Positions 23,581 through 35,105 of a stretch of DNA of 64,000 bases are shown here, in pieces. The stretch's first letter is position 1, and the number at the start of each line of letters is the position of its first letter. A program made the translations under genes and the position numbers. This DNA is from Prunus persica. Lineage: Eukaryota > Streptophyta > Magnoliopsida > Rosales > Rosaceae. The stretch is taken from contig NC_034009.1 in the NCBI RefSeq assembly GCF_000346465.2, positions 3,051,972 through 3,115,971 on the forward strand. Direction: 5' to 3'. The notes beneath the pieces were generated by a model. That model was not told the DNA's origin and made no database searches. It saw only the letters and a list, made by a program, of their open reading frames with translations.

Positions 23581-24230
23581 GTAAGAAGTATTATATATGC
23601 AGCCAAATTTGAAGGTCTTTTTCTTCAACTCAGAAGATGCTACAACCTGTAAGAAGTATTATCCCTCTGCTCAGCAGCTGAGCTCCATGATGACACAAAG
23701 TGTGGCCTTACTTTTTCAATGTCAAGTCACAGCTGCAGCTACCATAACACAAATTCAGCACTTTTGCCATACTTGAACCTTAGATAACTTGTTTACATGA
23801 TCAACTACAAAGAAAATCCTATAGCTTATGGAATTGTTGTTCACATGACAAGGGAAAGATTTGACATTTCAAAGATCTTAGGTGTATGTTAACAAGCCTT
23901 CAAGAAAGACATCCAATGAGCAAAAGTAATACCTTCAATATTGTTTCAAAATCTCAAGCAGTTGGCTTTTAAATTAAGCCTCTCACTCATAACTCACGCA
24001 CCTATGAGCTCTCAAACTGAAGAAAGAAAACAGACCAAAACAGGGGAGGCAATATTGTGCCCTCTGTGCTTGTGCTTCACCAGCATGGCCTTCAACTGCC
24101 ACACAAATCTTTTACTAATGAACGACATTAAACATTTGATACCTAGAACCCATTTCACTAAGACATGTGAATCAAACGACACAAAAATAAGAAAGAATAA
24201 AAAAGAGAGAGAAATTAAGAAATTACCTTT

Positions 24231-27200
24231 TCATTGCATTGGTGGGTCGTAGGGTTCTCCAATTACAACGGAAGGTACATGTTGAATTTTACAGAAATCC
24301 TCTCCATCTTCCTGAATCCTACTATGGAGTTCTCTAGGCATCCCGAAAATGGTTAATTCCTTGAGATTAGTAAGATATGTCAGCCCATCTGGAAGCGTCG
24401 TCAATCCACTACAAAACCCCATTCGCAATCGCCAGAGACTAGGCATGGCTCCTTCCTCTACCCTCCACTCTGTTATTTCGTCCATACGAAAAACGGAAAG
24501 AAATTGAAGGGAAGGAAAGCCTCCTTTGGAGAAAACCAGTATCTTTGTATTCTCCTCAAAAACTTCACTTATAAGGAGCAGAGTTGTTAGGTTTGGCAGA
24601 TTCTCTAGTATTCCCATTTGGTCGTCCTTGAGACTACAGCTACACAATTCTAACTTGGTGAGGTTTGGATAGCTGTGGAGCTCTTTTGGTAGTTCTGCTG
24701 TTGGCCCATCCAGCTTCAGTTTGTATATATGACGACAACTTGATACTATTTGATTACCCTGCTCCTCATAACTTGTATTCCTTACAGAATAATAACCGTT
24801 GTATACAAGTAGAGATTGGATACGATTAAGCGTGCTGCCTACAGATTTCAAAATTTCCTCCAGATTTTCCAAGGGAAGTGACAATCTTATCTGCAGTTTT
24901 AGGAGATTGGTTAATCCAGCAACATCATTCAAATCACAATACTCACTTGAAAGAAAATCTAAGGTCTGTAAATGGCCAAGAGTAGATAGCTTCAGGTTAC
25001 CGCTTGCTGTGTAACGCCTTGGTAAATATAAATGCCTTAATTGCTTCATTTTCCATATCACATTTGGGATGAACAATTCGACATATCGAACACGGAAATC
25101 AAGAGTTTGCAAGCATATCAAATTACCTAGGGATGATGGAAACCTTTTTATTTTGCTATCCCTCACACTTAGAAACCTCAAGTGGACCATATTTCCAATT
25201 TCACTTGGCAACTCTACTTCTACTTCATCAACATCTTCAACCTTCAAAACTCTTAGCACTTTGAAATCCGTCAGTGGAGATAGTAATACTTTTTCACTTC
25301 TTGGCCTCCATTCTCCTAAGACAAAGTATAATAGAGATCTGACGTGGCCATTTGTTTCATCTCTTGATGAAACCAACCTATCAGCATTCTCATCCAAGTA
25401 GATTGCAAGTCTTCGAATTTTCCCCACTGGTGTTGCCTTGGCTACCATAGAAGAAGTAACAGGATTAGTTGCCTTATTTTCCTGCAAAGAATAGCCAATC
25501 TGGAGAAAACTTTCCTCTTCTGCCTTTAACAAACACAAGTCTCTTATAAGGTCATGGATCTGACACGTTTTAATTGTCCCAGTTGAACCGCTTCTTCCCA
25601 CTTGAACCACGCACCTTTCCACCAACTCAGTTAAGCAATTGTGAGCTATATTCTCCATTGTTTCTCCTAGACTTTGTCTTTGTTGTCTCAATGAGATAAG
25701 ACCTTCTGCCATCCATAACTTAGTTAATGTGCTCACCGAAATCTCACGGTCTTCAGGATAATGGCCTAAATATAAAAAGCATGGTTTTAAGTGGTACGGT
25801 AGGTCATCATAGCTCAATGCCAACACCCATAATGCACCTTCATATTCTTGTTCATGACCTCTGCCTCTCCTTATGTATGCATATACATTCTCGTTTACCA
25901 TCTCCCATTGTTTAATAGTGTTTTTTGTGGAAAGAACTCCGGCAAGCACAATGATGGCAAGTGGCAATCCTGCACAATGTCGAAGCAACTTCCTACCTAA
26001 TTCTCTCATCTTAGAGTAAATTCCCGAATCTGAAAATAAGCAAAGGAAAAACAGCAACTTGTAGTATGAGCAACCGTACTATGACATAAAATGTAGAAAG
26101 TTTATCACTAGTGTTCTTTGTAATATTATAGGTTCGGATTCTATAAAAAGATAATGCATAATGGACAAATGACAAAAATTAAATTTTGACAAACACGAAA
26201 AATATGTTTGGGATATTTTTTTCAAGGGAACATACAAATTACAATATAACGATTTGATTTGGTTCGGTTTTGACAAAAATCACGGATGACATCGAACCAA
26301 ATTGAATCAATTTAAGATGGTTTGGTTCGGCCAGTTTGGGCATAAGCCCAATTCTTTTTCCTTTTTGCATTTTTTCAACATTGTTAGCCCAATTACAAAA
26401 AGAAAAAAAATCATAATTGACTAGCCTATTTTTGCTTTCCATTTTCTAGCCTATCAAACCATCCTGAAACTCCCTTTAAAAAAAATAATAAAACCATCCT
26501 AAAACTCAACATATAATTAAACTTCAAAGTTCAATAACTAAAATAGTAAAATATTCAAATATAAATAAATTCAAAGTTCCGCATCAAACTTCAAATTCAA
26601 CATCCATATATGTTATTATCCAATGAGATGACTACACGTGCATAATAAAATATAAATAAATAAATATACAAGTAGATGGTTTGGTTTGGTATAGGCCGGA
26701 TTGCAAAAACTACAGACCAAACCAAACTATTTACAGTCCGATTAGATTTTAAAACCATTTGACTTTTTCTTATCCAAAATCAAACCAAATCGATAATTAC
26801 GGTTTGAATCGGCCGATTTAGTTGGTTCAACCAAATTGATGCCCACCTCCTTTTCTAAGTGCTCGACAATATTTGAAAACTGTAAACTCCCAACAATTCT
26901 TAGGAAAAAAAAATATATAAAAACCTTTCTATCATCAGATATAGGGCCTTCCAATTTTTGGAATCTCTTGGCCCCTATATAAATAAGAATAGAAAAAAAA
27001 ATTATATATATATATATTAAGGGTGAGAAAATACCGATATCAGGCCTTCCAAATATTGCTATCTTCTCTAATAGTGCCAAACTCTCATTCTCATTTAGTG
27101 GCTGGAGTTTGTGGAGGAAACAATTTCTATTTGGGGGCAAAGCGACTGCTTCATAACGTGTTGTAAGTAATATTGTGCTCTGTGTCTGTTCATTTGGAAA

Positions 27201-28085
27201 TGCAACATTCAAAAAATTCCATGTCTCGATACTCCAAATGTCATCAAGTATCACCAAACATCTCATTTCTTGCATGACACAAAAAAGCTTCTTTGCTATT
27301 TCATCATATGTCATTTCCTTAATATCTTGTCTTTGTTCCTTGGTAGCAGAAATGAGTTTAATGAAAATTCCTTCCCAAACATTTCTTATTTCACACCGTT
27401 GAGATACACACACCCAAGCAAAACTATCAAAATGCTGCCTAACATTTTTGTGATGATAAACCTGTCTTGCAAGGGTGGTCTTCCCTAAACCACCCATCCC
27501 CCAAATAGATACCACTCGATGACGATTTTCATCTTTTACTAAATGCATAACCAATTCTTCAACGTTGTACTCTAATCCAACAACATCACGTTCAATAACA
27601 TGAGAATAAGTTCGCCTCAGTAGTCGTTGCCTCTCATGCAATTGCGAGAAAGATTCACCTCCAATCTCTGTTGGTACCCTTGCAATATTATAACTTTGCA
27701 AACTTAACCTCAAATTAGAAATTTTGGCAGTAATGTTCTCAATTTCTAACCCAATCTTTCGAACATCAACCCCTTCCCTGAAGATGCAGGCAAATCTTCT
27801 GAGAATATTCTTGATGCCCCTTTTCTTCTTGGAAGCCACTTTCAAGCCATAAGTTTCAATAACATCTTCCAAATCATAAGCAGCATCTCTAGTTTTGGCA
27901 ACCCAAACTTGTACTGTTGCATCTTGTCCTTGTCTTGCATCTGCATCTTTGAGGAAGCCCTGCATCAATTGTAGCTCAGTTTGTGCAACCTCAACTTGAT
28001 GGCTCACTCCAGACAAGAACTTGGCTTCCTGAGTGGCGAAGTCTCCGACCATTTCGAGCACAAAAGAAACAACTGCCTCAGCCAT
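24231..28085 (-). CDS. CC-NB-ARC-LRR disease resistance protein (949 aa)
   Basis: Two exons on the - strand: 28085-27035 and 26029-24231, joined in phase (ATCG, GT donor; TTTTCAG acceptor), 950 codons including stop. The N-terminal coiled coil (MAEAVVSFVLEMVGDF) has an EDVID-type motif (EDVIE, residues 73-77). NB-ARC contains the P-loop GMGGLGKTT (196-204), RNBS-A (FDSFAWVCVSQ), kinase 2 CLVILDDIW (276-284), RNBS-B (STILLTTRYEA), CAGLPLA (369-375) and RNBS-D (CFLYLGHYPEDRE). The MHD position reads IHDL. About a dozen irregular LRRs follow. Such proteins bind ATP/ADP and trigger defence on sensing pathogen effectors. It is the only NLR here with no break, and similar to RPP13/At1g50180-type proteins. 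It faces PCR copy C tail-to-tail. Confidence 0.9.
26245..26850. repeat. Inverted-repeat element in the NLR intron
   Basis: Left end GATTTGATTTGGTTCGG, right end with AACCAAATCGATAATT and GGTTTGAATCGG; similar inverted phrases recur inside. The pattern resembles common plant hAT-derived or retro-derived repeats rich in AACCGAACC, but the family is not certain. The intron (26030-27034) is spliced in phase. Confidence 0.5.
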
Positions 28086-28740
28086 GCTATGCTCTCCTTC
28101 TTAACCTCTAGATTCAATTTTCAGATTGATCATCAGTGAAGTCTTCTCTGTACTCTTTCGTCTATGTATGAATTCCAGCCAATCAATTCAATTTCAAGTT
28201 TCAACCCAACGATAACTTAGCTTTGTCGTTTCCTAACCACCTCAAGTCTTGTACGTTTAACGACTAAGTCAGTCGTCTCCAATAATTTCCCCGAAGAATG
28301 CAACTTATCATCCAACAATTAATGCAAGCTTAACTTCTTCGTTAAATATTGGTCCCCAAAAAAAATCTTCTCTGTTAAATAATTCTTTCATCCTAACACA
28401 GCTGTGACATGGCCTGTCGCTTATTCTATGTAAAGTGAATACTCAGATTTAACCTATCGCTTATTCTTATTATAAAAAAGAAAAAGAAAAAAAAGAAGAA
28501 GGTGTAAACGGGTACAAAATAGTAATAAGAACCCAGATATAAAACTAGTCTATGTTAAGAATATAAAAAATGTCTTTTTCCATCTTCAACAATATTCAAA
28601 CGGAAATTTTTTAGTCTATATATTTATTGGTGTTCCCTCTTTCCCACCTGCCTGCTATTTATTGCTTCTAGTGTCCAAAAATTTCTTTGTTTGCATAGTT
28701 GAATATTCAATTGTAGTAGCCCAACAACTATTCAGATACG
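28086..28740 (-). promoter_or_regulatory. 5' flank/promoter region of the intact NLR
   Basis: Upstream DNA of the NLR start. The first 200 bp matches the orphan flank at 9984-10200, so it is a conserved leader/promoter. I cannot place a TATA box with confidence. Confidence 0.45.
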
Positions 28741-28920
28741 TTGGGAGGAAAGAAACCCCGGGGAGTGGGGAAGGGGAGGGTCACAATCATTGTGGAAATC
28801 CTGCATTGGCATAGTCAACATCTTATTACCGTCATGGGTGAAACTACTCCCAGGGCTATCCTGGGCTGTAGCCCAAGGAGATTTTGGGGAAAAAAAAACC
28901 GAACATATACATACAAGGAG

Positions 28921-29295
28921 CTTCAATTGAGGGATTCCACAAATAAGCTTATTTAAGGGATACCCTTATAAGGCCACTTCAAATTGTATTTCACTAATCC
29001 AAACCATCTATTTTGTAGATACTCATTCAAAGATCATCTCTACAAAAAATCACTTGAATCCGATAACATTTGACCACTCAATTGAATTATTGAAATTTTA
29101 GTACTTTCTTGAAGCAACGTGTTCATTGATTTTGTATGATACAATTGGATATTGAAACGGTTTCTGATTTGTCTAATTTTTTGCAAGGATGATCTATGAA
29201 AGTAGACTTAAAAAATAGATTGTTTGGATCGTTGAAAAAAAATTCGTAGGGGACCCTAAAATATGTCCTTCAAATAAAATTATTTGAGAGATCCT
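28921..29295. mobile_element. MITE relic, same family as 54241-54642
   Basis: Shares long stretches with the 54-kb element (for example GTAGATACTCATTCAAAGAT, AATCACTTGAATCCGAT and TTGACCACTCAATTGAATTA). Left arm TTGAGGGATTCC and right arm TTATTTGAGAGATCC are inverted relatives. The right terminus appears lost in a TA repeat. Confidence 0.75.
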
Positions 29296-29309
29296 ATATA
29301 TATATATAT

Positions 29310-30600
29310 ATAGACTCATGCTTCATCCGTCTTCTTCCCTTTGTTTCTTTTCTCTCTATGTAGGACAATTCTTCTTCCAATTATGTTTTGACCTACACTC
29401 AAAGCAATTGTCTTTCGCCTTGGATTTTGATCTTTCTCGATCGACCTCTCTCTCCAGACTTTGCTATAACACCTTCACCCTTGTGAGACACCTCCAGGAT
29501 GTTGAACCATTATGTCATGCGTCAGGATGTCTTGCATGACCTCTTCATACTTCAAGGTTCCCTTCTTGAACATAAGTGTCATTCATCTTCTGCAAGTCAA
29601 CAATACAACTATTAAAAGTGCTCGCATGCTCCATCATGCTTGCGCCCTCCTCCATCTTTAGAGAGTGAAGCTCCTCCTTCATGAAGAGCTTGTTGGACAA
29701 CAATTTTGCTGCAAACATTTCTTCGAGTTTCTTCCATGTCTGCTTCGTGGTGTATTCCATTGCATTACACAACACCTCATTAGTTAGATGTTATTCAATG
29801 AATCCTTAAGCAAGCTCGTCTAGGTCCTCCCAATTCACATCTGTTTTGGTTGCCGACTTTTTTTCCTTGCCTACCAAGACCTTGCTGCTTAAGGACATGC
29901 TTCATCCTTCTTTGCCAAAGTGTGAAGTTTTCCTTGTCAGTGAACGACTTCAACTCCACCTTCGTACTCGACACATATGGTGATTTCTTGTAGGAGCTTT
30001 CTCCTCCCTCCTTATCTATTACCATCGCCAACACACCGCCGCTCTTAAAGGTATAAGAGCACTTGGGCATAAACTATACATGTCGCAACCACGACTCTAA
30101 TACCACTTGTTGTACTAAAACACTCCAAGATCTTGTCGTTGATGGACTACGCAACTATCACACGTTATCAAAACCTAGGGCTAAAGTGCCTATTTATATA
30201 TCATAGGGCTTTAGTATACAAGGAATATGAAACTTAAAGGATCCCAAAACTAGGAAGAAATCTATCCTAATTCTCAAGGGATCCAAGCTGGATTCGCGCT
30301 TCCTGCTCAAGGGCCTCGATCATAGTGTGAATTCATTCTCTGCCGCTCGAGCACCAGCAACTTCTGCTCAAGCGCCAGTGCCTGACTGAAAAACCACCAT
30401 TTTGCTGCTTGAGCTCCTGCAGATTCCACTCAAGCACCACCCAGTCAACTCTTCTACAACTCTTTGACCGATTGTTTCCTCTTTTCCTTTTGCACCTTTA
30501 AGGTGAGCCAACATCAACAACTCAAATATTTTATTTCGTTGTATTTCCATATGAAATTCCTTTCCCGTTCAGCCTTAAGATTTTAGCAGCCATGTATTAA
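29310..30600 (-). mobile_element. Truncated Ty1/Copia element (Copia-4)
   Basis: On the - strand a primer-binding-type site (AGTGGTATTAGAGT, about 30094-30107) follows an apparent LTR end (TAGTACAACA). The LTR begins at 30109 on the + axis, and its TATA-like TATATAAATAGG is at about 30192-30203. Only gag follows, ending near 29310; pol is absent. Repeated phrases at 30548-30597 and 30655-30710 (AAATTCCTTTCCCGT, GATTTTAGC(A/G)GCCATGT) may belong to the outer LTR or a nested duplication. Confidence 0.6.
29345..30070 (-). pseudogene. Copia-4 gag
   Basis: Starts MPKCSYTFKSGGVLAMVIDK. Then come the gag motif FTLWQRRMKHVLKQQGL, a second frame with WKKLEEMFAAKLLSNKLFMK and a LQKMNDTYVQEG stretch, and a damaged zinc knuckle (CFECRSKHNWKKNC, about 29345-29400). 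At least two frame breaks. Confidence 0.65.
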
Positions 30601-30899
30601 ACTTAAAATGGGGCCTTCATAATACTCTTTCAATAAAATATGCGTATAGTCTAGTCCATATCAAATTCCTTTCCCGTCTGGCCTTGAGATTTTAGCGGCC
30701 ATGTGTGAAATTTACGGTTCATGATCAATCCATGGAGACAGGTGAGTGTACAACAAGGGATTTTGACCTTCCGTAAATAGGGAGAAAGCTCTGACGATAT
30801 GATTTGTGTGTCTTCAGCTGAAGCAATAGTATGATTGAGAATGGTGATTCTAATCATACTTCTACGAGTCATATAAGATTGAAGTTCACATTAGGGCTT

Positions 30900-31740
30900 G
30901 ACTTTTTTTCCCGTGCCCTAATAATGTAACCAAAAGCATTGAGTTAAGAAGGACCGTATTATATTGTAATTTCAACTGAATAGGTTATTCATCTTATTTT
31001 ATATTGGCTTAGGTAACCGTAACATGTTGCTAGACATCTGTCATGGTTTGTGGAAGCCCTTAATTAATTAGGACATGCCATAACTAGGTCCTCATAATAG
31101 GAAGAAATAAAAAGTGGTTTTAATTCACAATCGATTATAGAAGAGTCTAAATCGCCTATTGCCTCGCGGATTAGAACCTAATCTATCACACATCCATAAA
31201 TGTGAGATATGAAAATTAATTAGGAGATGATGAGAAAGGATTAATTACTTAATAGAGATTAATTAATTAATCATGGCTCAAGAATTGTATTGGGCCTAAA
31301 ATTAGTTTTAGAGGTTCAAGACCTATTGGGCTTGAACTCATTATGCTTATAAGATGAGTTGTATATGATAACTTAAAAGAAGAAACCCAAGAGGCCCAAT
31401 AAGCAAGGAAATTCGACCACCATGGATGAAAATGAGTTTGACCCATTTGGATGACTCACATGGGGATAGGTCATGGGCCACCCAATTTAGAGCCTATAAA
31501 TACATATGGGTTGAGTCATCCTAGGGTTTTGAATGCTTACCGTGTTGCCTTGATTAAAGGGAGAAGTTAACCATGCTGCCTTGATTTTTCTAAATTATGA
31601 GTAATTATACGTGATTTGATTTTGTATCTTCTTCCATATATATATAGGTCTTAACCCTATATTTATTTAAGACCTATAAGTTCTCATGAGTGAATATCCC
31701 TCTTGTGAAACAAAGTCATAAATTTTTTTTTTGGGTTGTT
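30900..31740. other. Gene-free DNA, possibly LTR-derived
   Basis: No coding sequence. A TATA-like CTATAAATACATATGG (about 31494) followed by a leader-like stretch and the repeated words GTTGCCTTGATT / CTGCCTTGATT suggest a degraded LTR, but I found no matching termini or target duplication. Confidence 0.3.
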
Positions 31741-31748
31741 GTGAAAAT

Positions 31749-31821
31749 ATGAATGTTGAAGCTACCACCCCCAGCAGACCAATTGGTCGGCCGGTCTTTT
31801 CGGCTGTTGATAATTGTACAT
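31749..31821 (+). pseudogene. Orphan PCR exon 1 relic
   Basis: From ATGAATGTTGAAGC to GATAATTGTACAT followed by GTAAG, this aligns with PCR exon 1 but is shifted out of frame in the middle and has lost the cysteines. The usual poly-T leader (TTTTTTTTGGGTTG) precedes it. No later exons follow. Confidence 0.6.
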
Positions 31822-32018
31822 GTAAGGTATGGGAGCAGATCTGCTGTCCCCATTTTTCATGTCCCTTCATGTCTCCTTTCTAATTTTTTGACAAATGCCC
31901 ACCTACTACCCATGTGGATCGAGGTTTTGCTTTTGTACACCTCGACCAAACAAAAACGACCATATATATATTAGTTTTTATTTGACAATTATTACCATGA
32001 AATTTGAACTCATAGAAG

Positions 32019-32267
32019 CAGGGGCGGAGCTAGAATTGTAAAGTTAGGGGGGCCGAAGTAGAAAATATAAGTATATAAAATACCTAAGTCTTCAATAATT
32101 ACATGTTTAGAGCAAAATATTTCTATTTTGGTCATGTTAATTTGTTTTAGAAGGAACTTTAACTTAAATTATAAGTAGTTTATTACAAATTCTATATGTT
32201 ATATATAATATAATAGAGAAGAGATAAAAATTTTGGGGGGCCAAGGCCATTCCGGGTCTAGGAGTGG
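32019..32267. mobile_element. Small hAT-like MITE
   Basis: Starts CAGGGGCGGAGCTAG, a standard hAT-MITE terminus. The right end GTCTAGGAGTGG is a worn inverted counterpart. Paralogous spacers at 14571, 46080 and 54045 show GTAGAAGAAAAAGT-type continuity, so this is an insertion after TAGAAG. Confidence 0.6.
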
Positions 32268-32805
32268 CAAGAAGAAAAAGTAAAAATGTCTATGGCACAA
32301 CCCAATCCTAGGAACGAAATGGCAAAGACATGAAAAGAATTAGTTGTAAATTATATGCGTCGAAGTATATAGATATGTGTCAATTCAAACTCTACCTCAA
32401 TATGCGTGATTAATAATGTAATCCAACATCTTATTTAAATACGTATATGGATAGCATCAAACTTATCCGTGTTGACCTATTCTTATTATAACTCAATTGC
32501 TCTAACACTTAATTTTTAGTCCAATTAACATATTCCCATTGTTGCTGTTGATGATTTGTTTTATCGTTAAGGAATTTTTTTCTTTTCATTTTTGTTATCT
32601 ATATGGACCTTGCCAGTGTCTTTGTTAGAGGATATCCTGGCTGTCAGTAATGGGTCAACTTAACATTAATTTTCTCGAAGATAAAACAAAACATGGCCTG
32701 CTCTACCATGAGAAGAAGCATATATAATTAATCAATGTCACAGGCGAACTGCCAAAGACGTTGTCTCTTCAAATGTCGTTGGATGTGGGGTGGGGGCTTG
32801 TGGTG

Positions 32806-32813
32806 TATAAATA
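32806..32813 (+). promoter_or_regulatory. TATA box of PCR copy D
   Basis: TATAAATA 111 bp before the start codon, in the context GTGTATAAATAGAAAATCTT that also precedes copy C. Copies B, E and F use a different TATATAAA box, so two promoter types exist in the cluster. Confidence 0.6.
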
Positions 32814-32916
32814 GAAAATCTTGGGAATCTGGTAACCACCAACACTTAACATTTTTTCTTGGATTTGTTCTGCATTGCATTTGAAAAGAAAATTAATTTG
32901 TTTGCATTGCGAAAGC

Positions 32917-33873
32917 ATGAAAGTTGAATATGGCCATCGCCCTCAGCAGTCTAAATGCTCGAGTGGTCTTTGTAACTGTGGAGAAGATGTTACTACATGT
33001 AAGATATAAATTCTCTCTCCAGGCAAAATTCAATTTGTCTATTATAGTTACCTGACAAGTTAGTTTTTCATTCCAAAATACCAACAGTAACATTTTTTAG
33101 CACTTCTTTTATAAATTTGTACATATATACATCTACTCAACCAAGCAATTGGTGAAATTGATCTTGTGGTGTAGGTTGCATGTCATGCTTTCTCCCATGC
33201 ATCACCTTCGGCCAAATCGCGGAAACTGTCGACGAAGGACGAAGTTGTAAGTATCAAGACCAAAAAGATTTCCCAAATCTATAAACATGGCGAATTTATT
33301 TTTTCTCTTAAAACGTTTGTACATATGATCACTTAATGTGCGAGAATGATCGATGTATACAACTGTTATTGTATATGAAATAGTTAATTTCTCCATGCGC
33401 CCACTGCACCTGACTTTAATTATTAAGATGATTAGGTCAATGTTGCGTTACTAATTGGCGGTTGGATTTTGTAATTTCAGCTTGCGTTACCCATAGCATA
33501 GTGTACGGGTTGTTGTTCACGATTCAATGCCATTGGGTCTACTCGTGCTTGTACAGAGAGAAATTGCGCCAAAAATTTGGTCTGCCAGAGGAGCCTTGTT
33601 GTGATTGTTGTGTTCATTTCTGCTGTGACCCGTGTGCCCTCTGCCAAGAACATGCTGAGCTCAAATCTAGAGGCTTTGACCCCTCCAAAGGTTCTAATAA
33701 ACTAATCCTACGCCACAGACATATCTCGTCATCGTATAATTATGACTGAAATTTATCATTGTCAACATCATTTGGTGCTACATCAAATTTTATTTTGTAT
33801 TTGTATTAATAATTTAGGTTGGATTGGGCCACCAACTGCTGCTCCACAGATGCCTCCTTCCATGTTCAAATGA
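32917..33873 (+). CDS. PLANT CADMIUM RESISTANCE-like protein, copy D (139 aa)
   Basis: Exons 32917-32998, 33175-33246, 33481-33690 and 33818-33873, all GT-AG, 140 codons with stop. Exon 1 is two codons longer than in the other copies (PQQSKCSSGLCNCGED). PLAC8 core: CCMSCFLPC (residues 28-36), ITFGQIAETV, a hydrophobic segment SIVYGLLFTIQCHWVY, then [19 protein letters not shown]. This is the most complete cysteine set in the cluster; only the first Cys of CPC is Leu. The C-terminus is MFK. Probable small membrane protein for metal handling or growth control, by family only. Downstream the partner NLR is destroyed by Copia insertions. Promoter and exon 1 differ from B, E and F, so it may be regulated differently. 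Confidence 0.87.
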
Positions 33874-34597
33874 TCGCCAATATACTTGCCGGACAATGTC
33901 TTGTTTGTCTTCACCATCTCTTTTTTATTTTTTATTTTTTATTTTTTTTATTTTATAAATTTATGGAATTTGCATTGTGTTCCTTGAATTGATGTTGACA
34001 AAGTGTGTGCAAGCGAGGATGTTCCAGATTCAACGTATATGAGGAACAATATTGCACTGTATGTGCTGTTTTCCCAGCTTATTTTGACATCTCTTTCTGC
34101 TGTCAAGTTTGCAACACTTTGCAGAAGGTTGTAGATGTCACAAGATACTAAAACCTGTAAGAACTATCCATTATATATGCAGCAAAAGAGATGTCAACAC
34201 ACGAACATTTTTATGCTGAACATTTTTATGCTCTTTTTCTTGAACTATTGTTTGCAAATTTGCGTATTTTGAAGCTCACAAAGCGGAGGCATCAGCTCAG
34301 GAGCTCAGGTCCATGATGATAACTACGTATCTAACTGCATTATCATGCTGCTGCTCTAGAATGTAATTATCCCTCCAAAATAGAATTTGCTTCAGTTGAA
34401 TTTTTCGCTTTCAAAACTGATATTTCCATTAACACAAAGAAACAAGTCTACATCAAAGGATAAACAACACTACCAATCAAACAATCACAGCAAAATCCAT
34501 TCCAAAGTATTTCAATTCCTACAAACCATTAAATTTTCAATTCCCAAATCCTAGGAGTAGTAACAATCTGACAAGCTCAGCCGATTCCAGCTCAAAT
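33874..34597. other. PCR copy D 3' flank
   Basis: No gene. Contains the usual module 3' phrase GCGAGGATGTTCCAGAT and, at about 34118-34200, a scrap similar to the end of the orphan exon 1 at 23.5 kb. Confidence 0.5.
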
Positions 34598-35056
34598 TGA
34601 TGGGTTTCCCTCGTTAGTGGAGGAGAGAAAAAGAAGGAAAATAAATATTAAAATAAAATAAAATAAAGGACGGGAAATTTTGAAGAAAACGAACGGAAGA
34701 GAAAATAAGAAAAACTCTCTCGCATGCAAGGCCACCAATTTGTCAGGAACGTTGGCTATAAAAGCAGCTGCCTTCCTTCAGTTCAAATCATCCTTTAGAA
34801 AACCAAAACATAGAGAGTTTTGAGAGATAAGAAAACCTCACTTGTGTGAGAGAGAAAGTCCTCTTGAGAGAAAAACCAAGAGAGAGTTTAGCCACCGGTG
34901 TTTGGTGAGATTATTTTTGTATTCCCATTATTTTTCTTAGTGAAAGATAGAGTGTTAATTTTGTCCATTTTATTTACACAAGGCTGGGAGAAGTCAGATC
35001 CTAGGAGTGCCATATTTATTTATTGGCTCTTTGATTTTTCGCAATCTTTCCCAACA
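34598..35056 (+). repeat. 5' LTR of Copia-2
   Basis: 459 bp, TG...CA. TATAAAA at 34757-34763 is a likely element promoter. Carries a 12-bp AT-rich insertion relative to the 3' LTR. Confidence 0.93.
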
Positions 35057-35105
35057 AGTGGTATCAGAGCTTTGGCTCAAAAATTATATTCTTGTGTAAT
35101 TTAAG

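Noticed and set aside
26742..27034. Extension of the NLR first exon beyond 27035
   Set aside because: The open frame continues into low-complexity sequence, whereas splicing 27035 to 26029 restores the conserved NB-ARC sequence in phase.
34898..35104. 68-codon frame in the Copia-2 5' LTR (and its twin at 39456)
   Set aside because: It lies in the LTR/leader, is repeated because the LTR is repeated, and has no protein motif.
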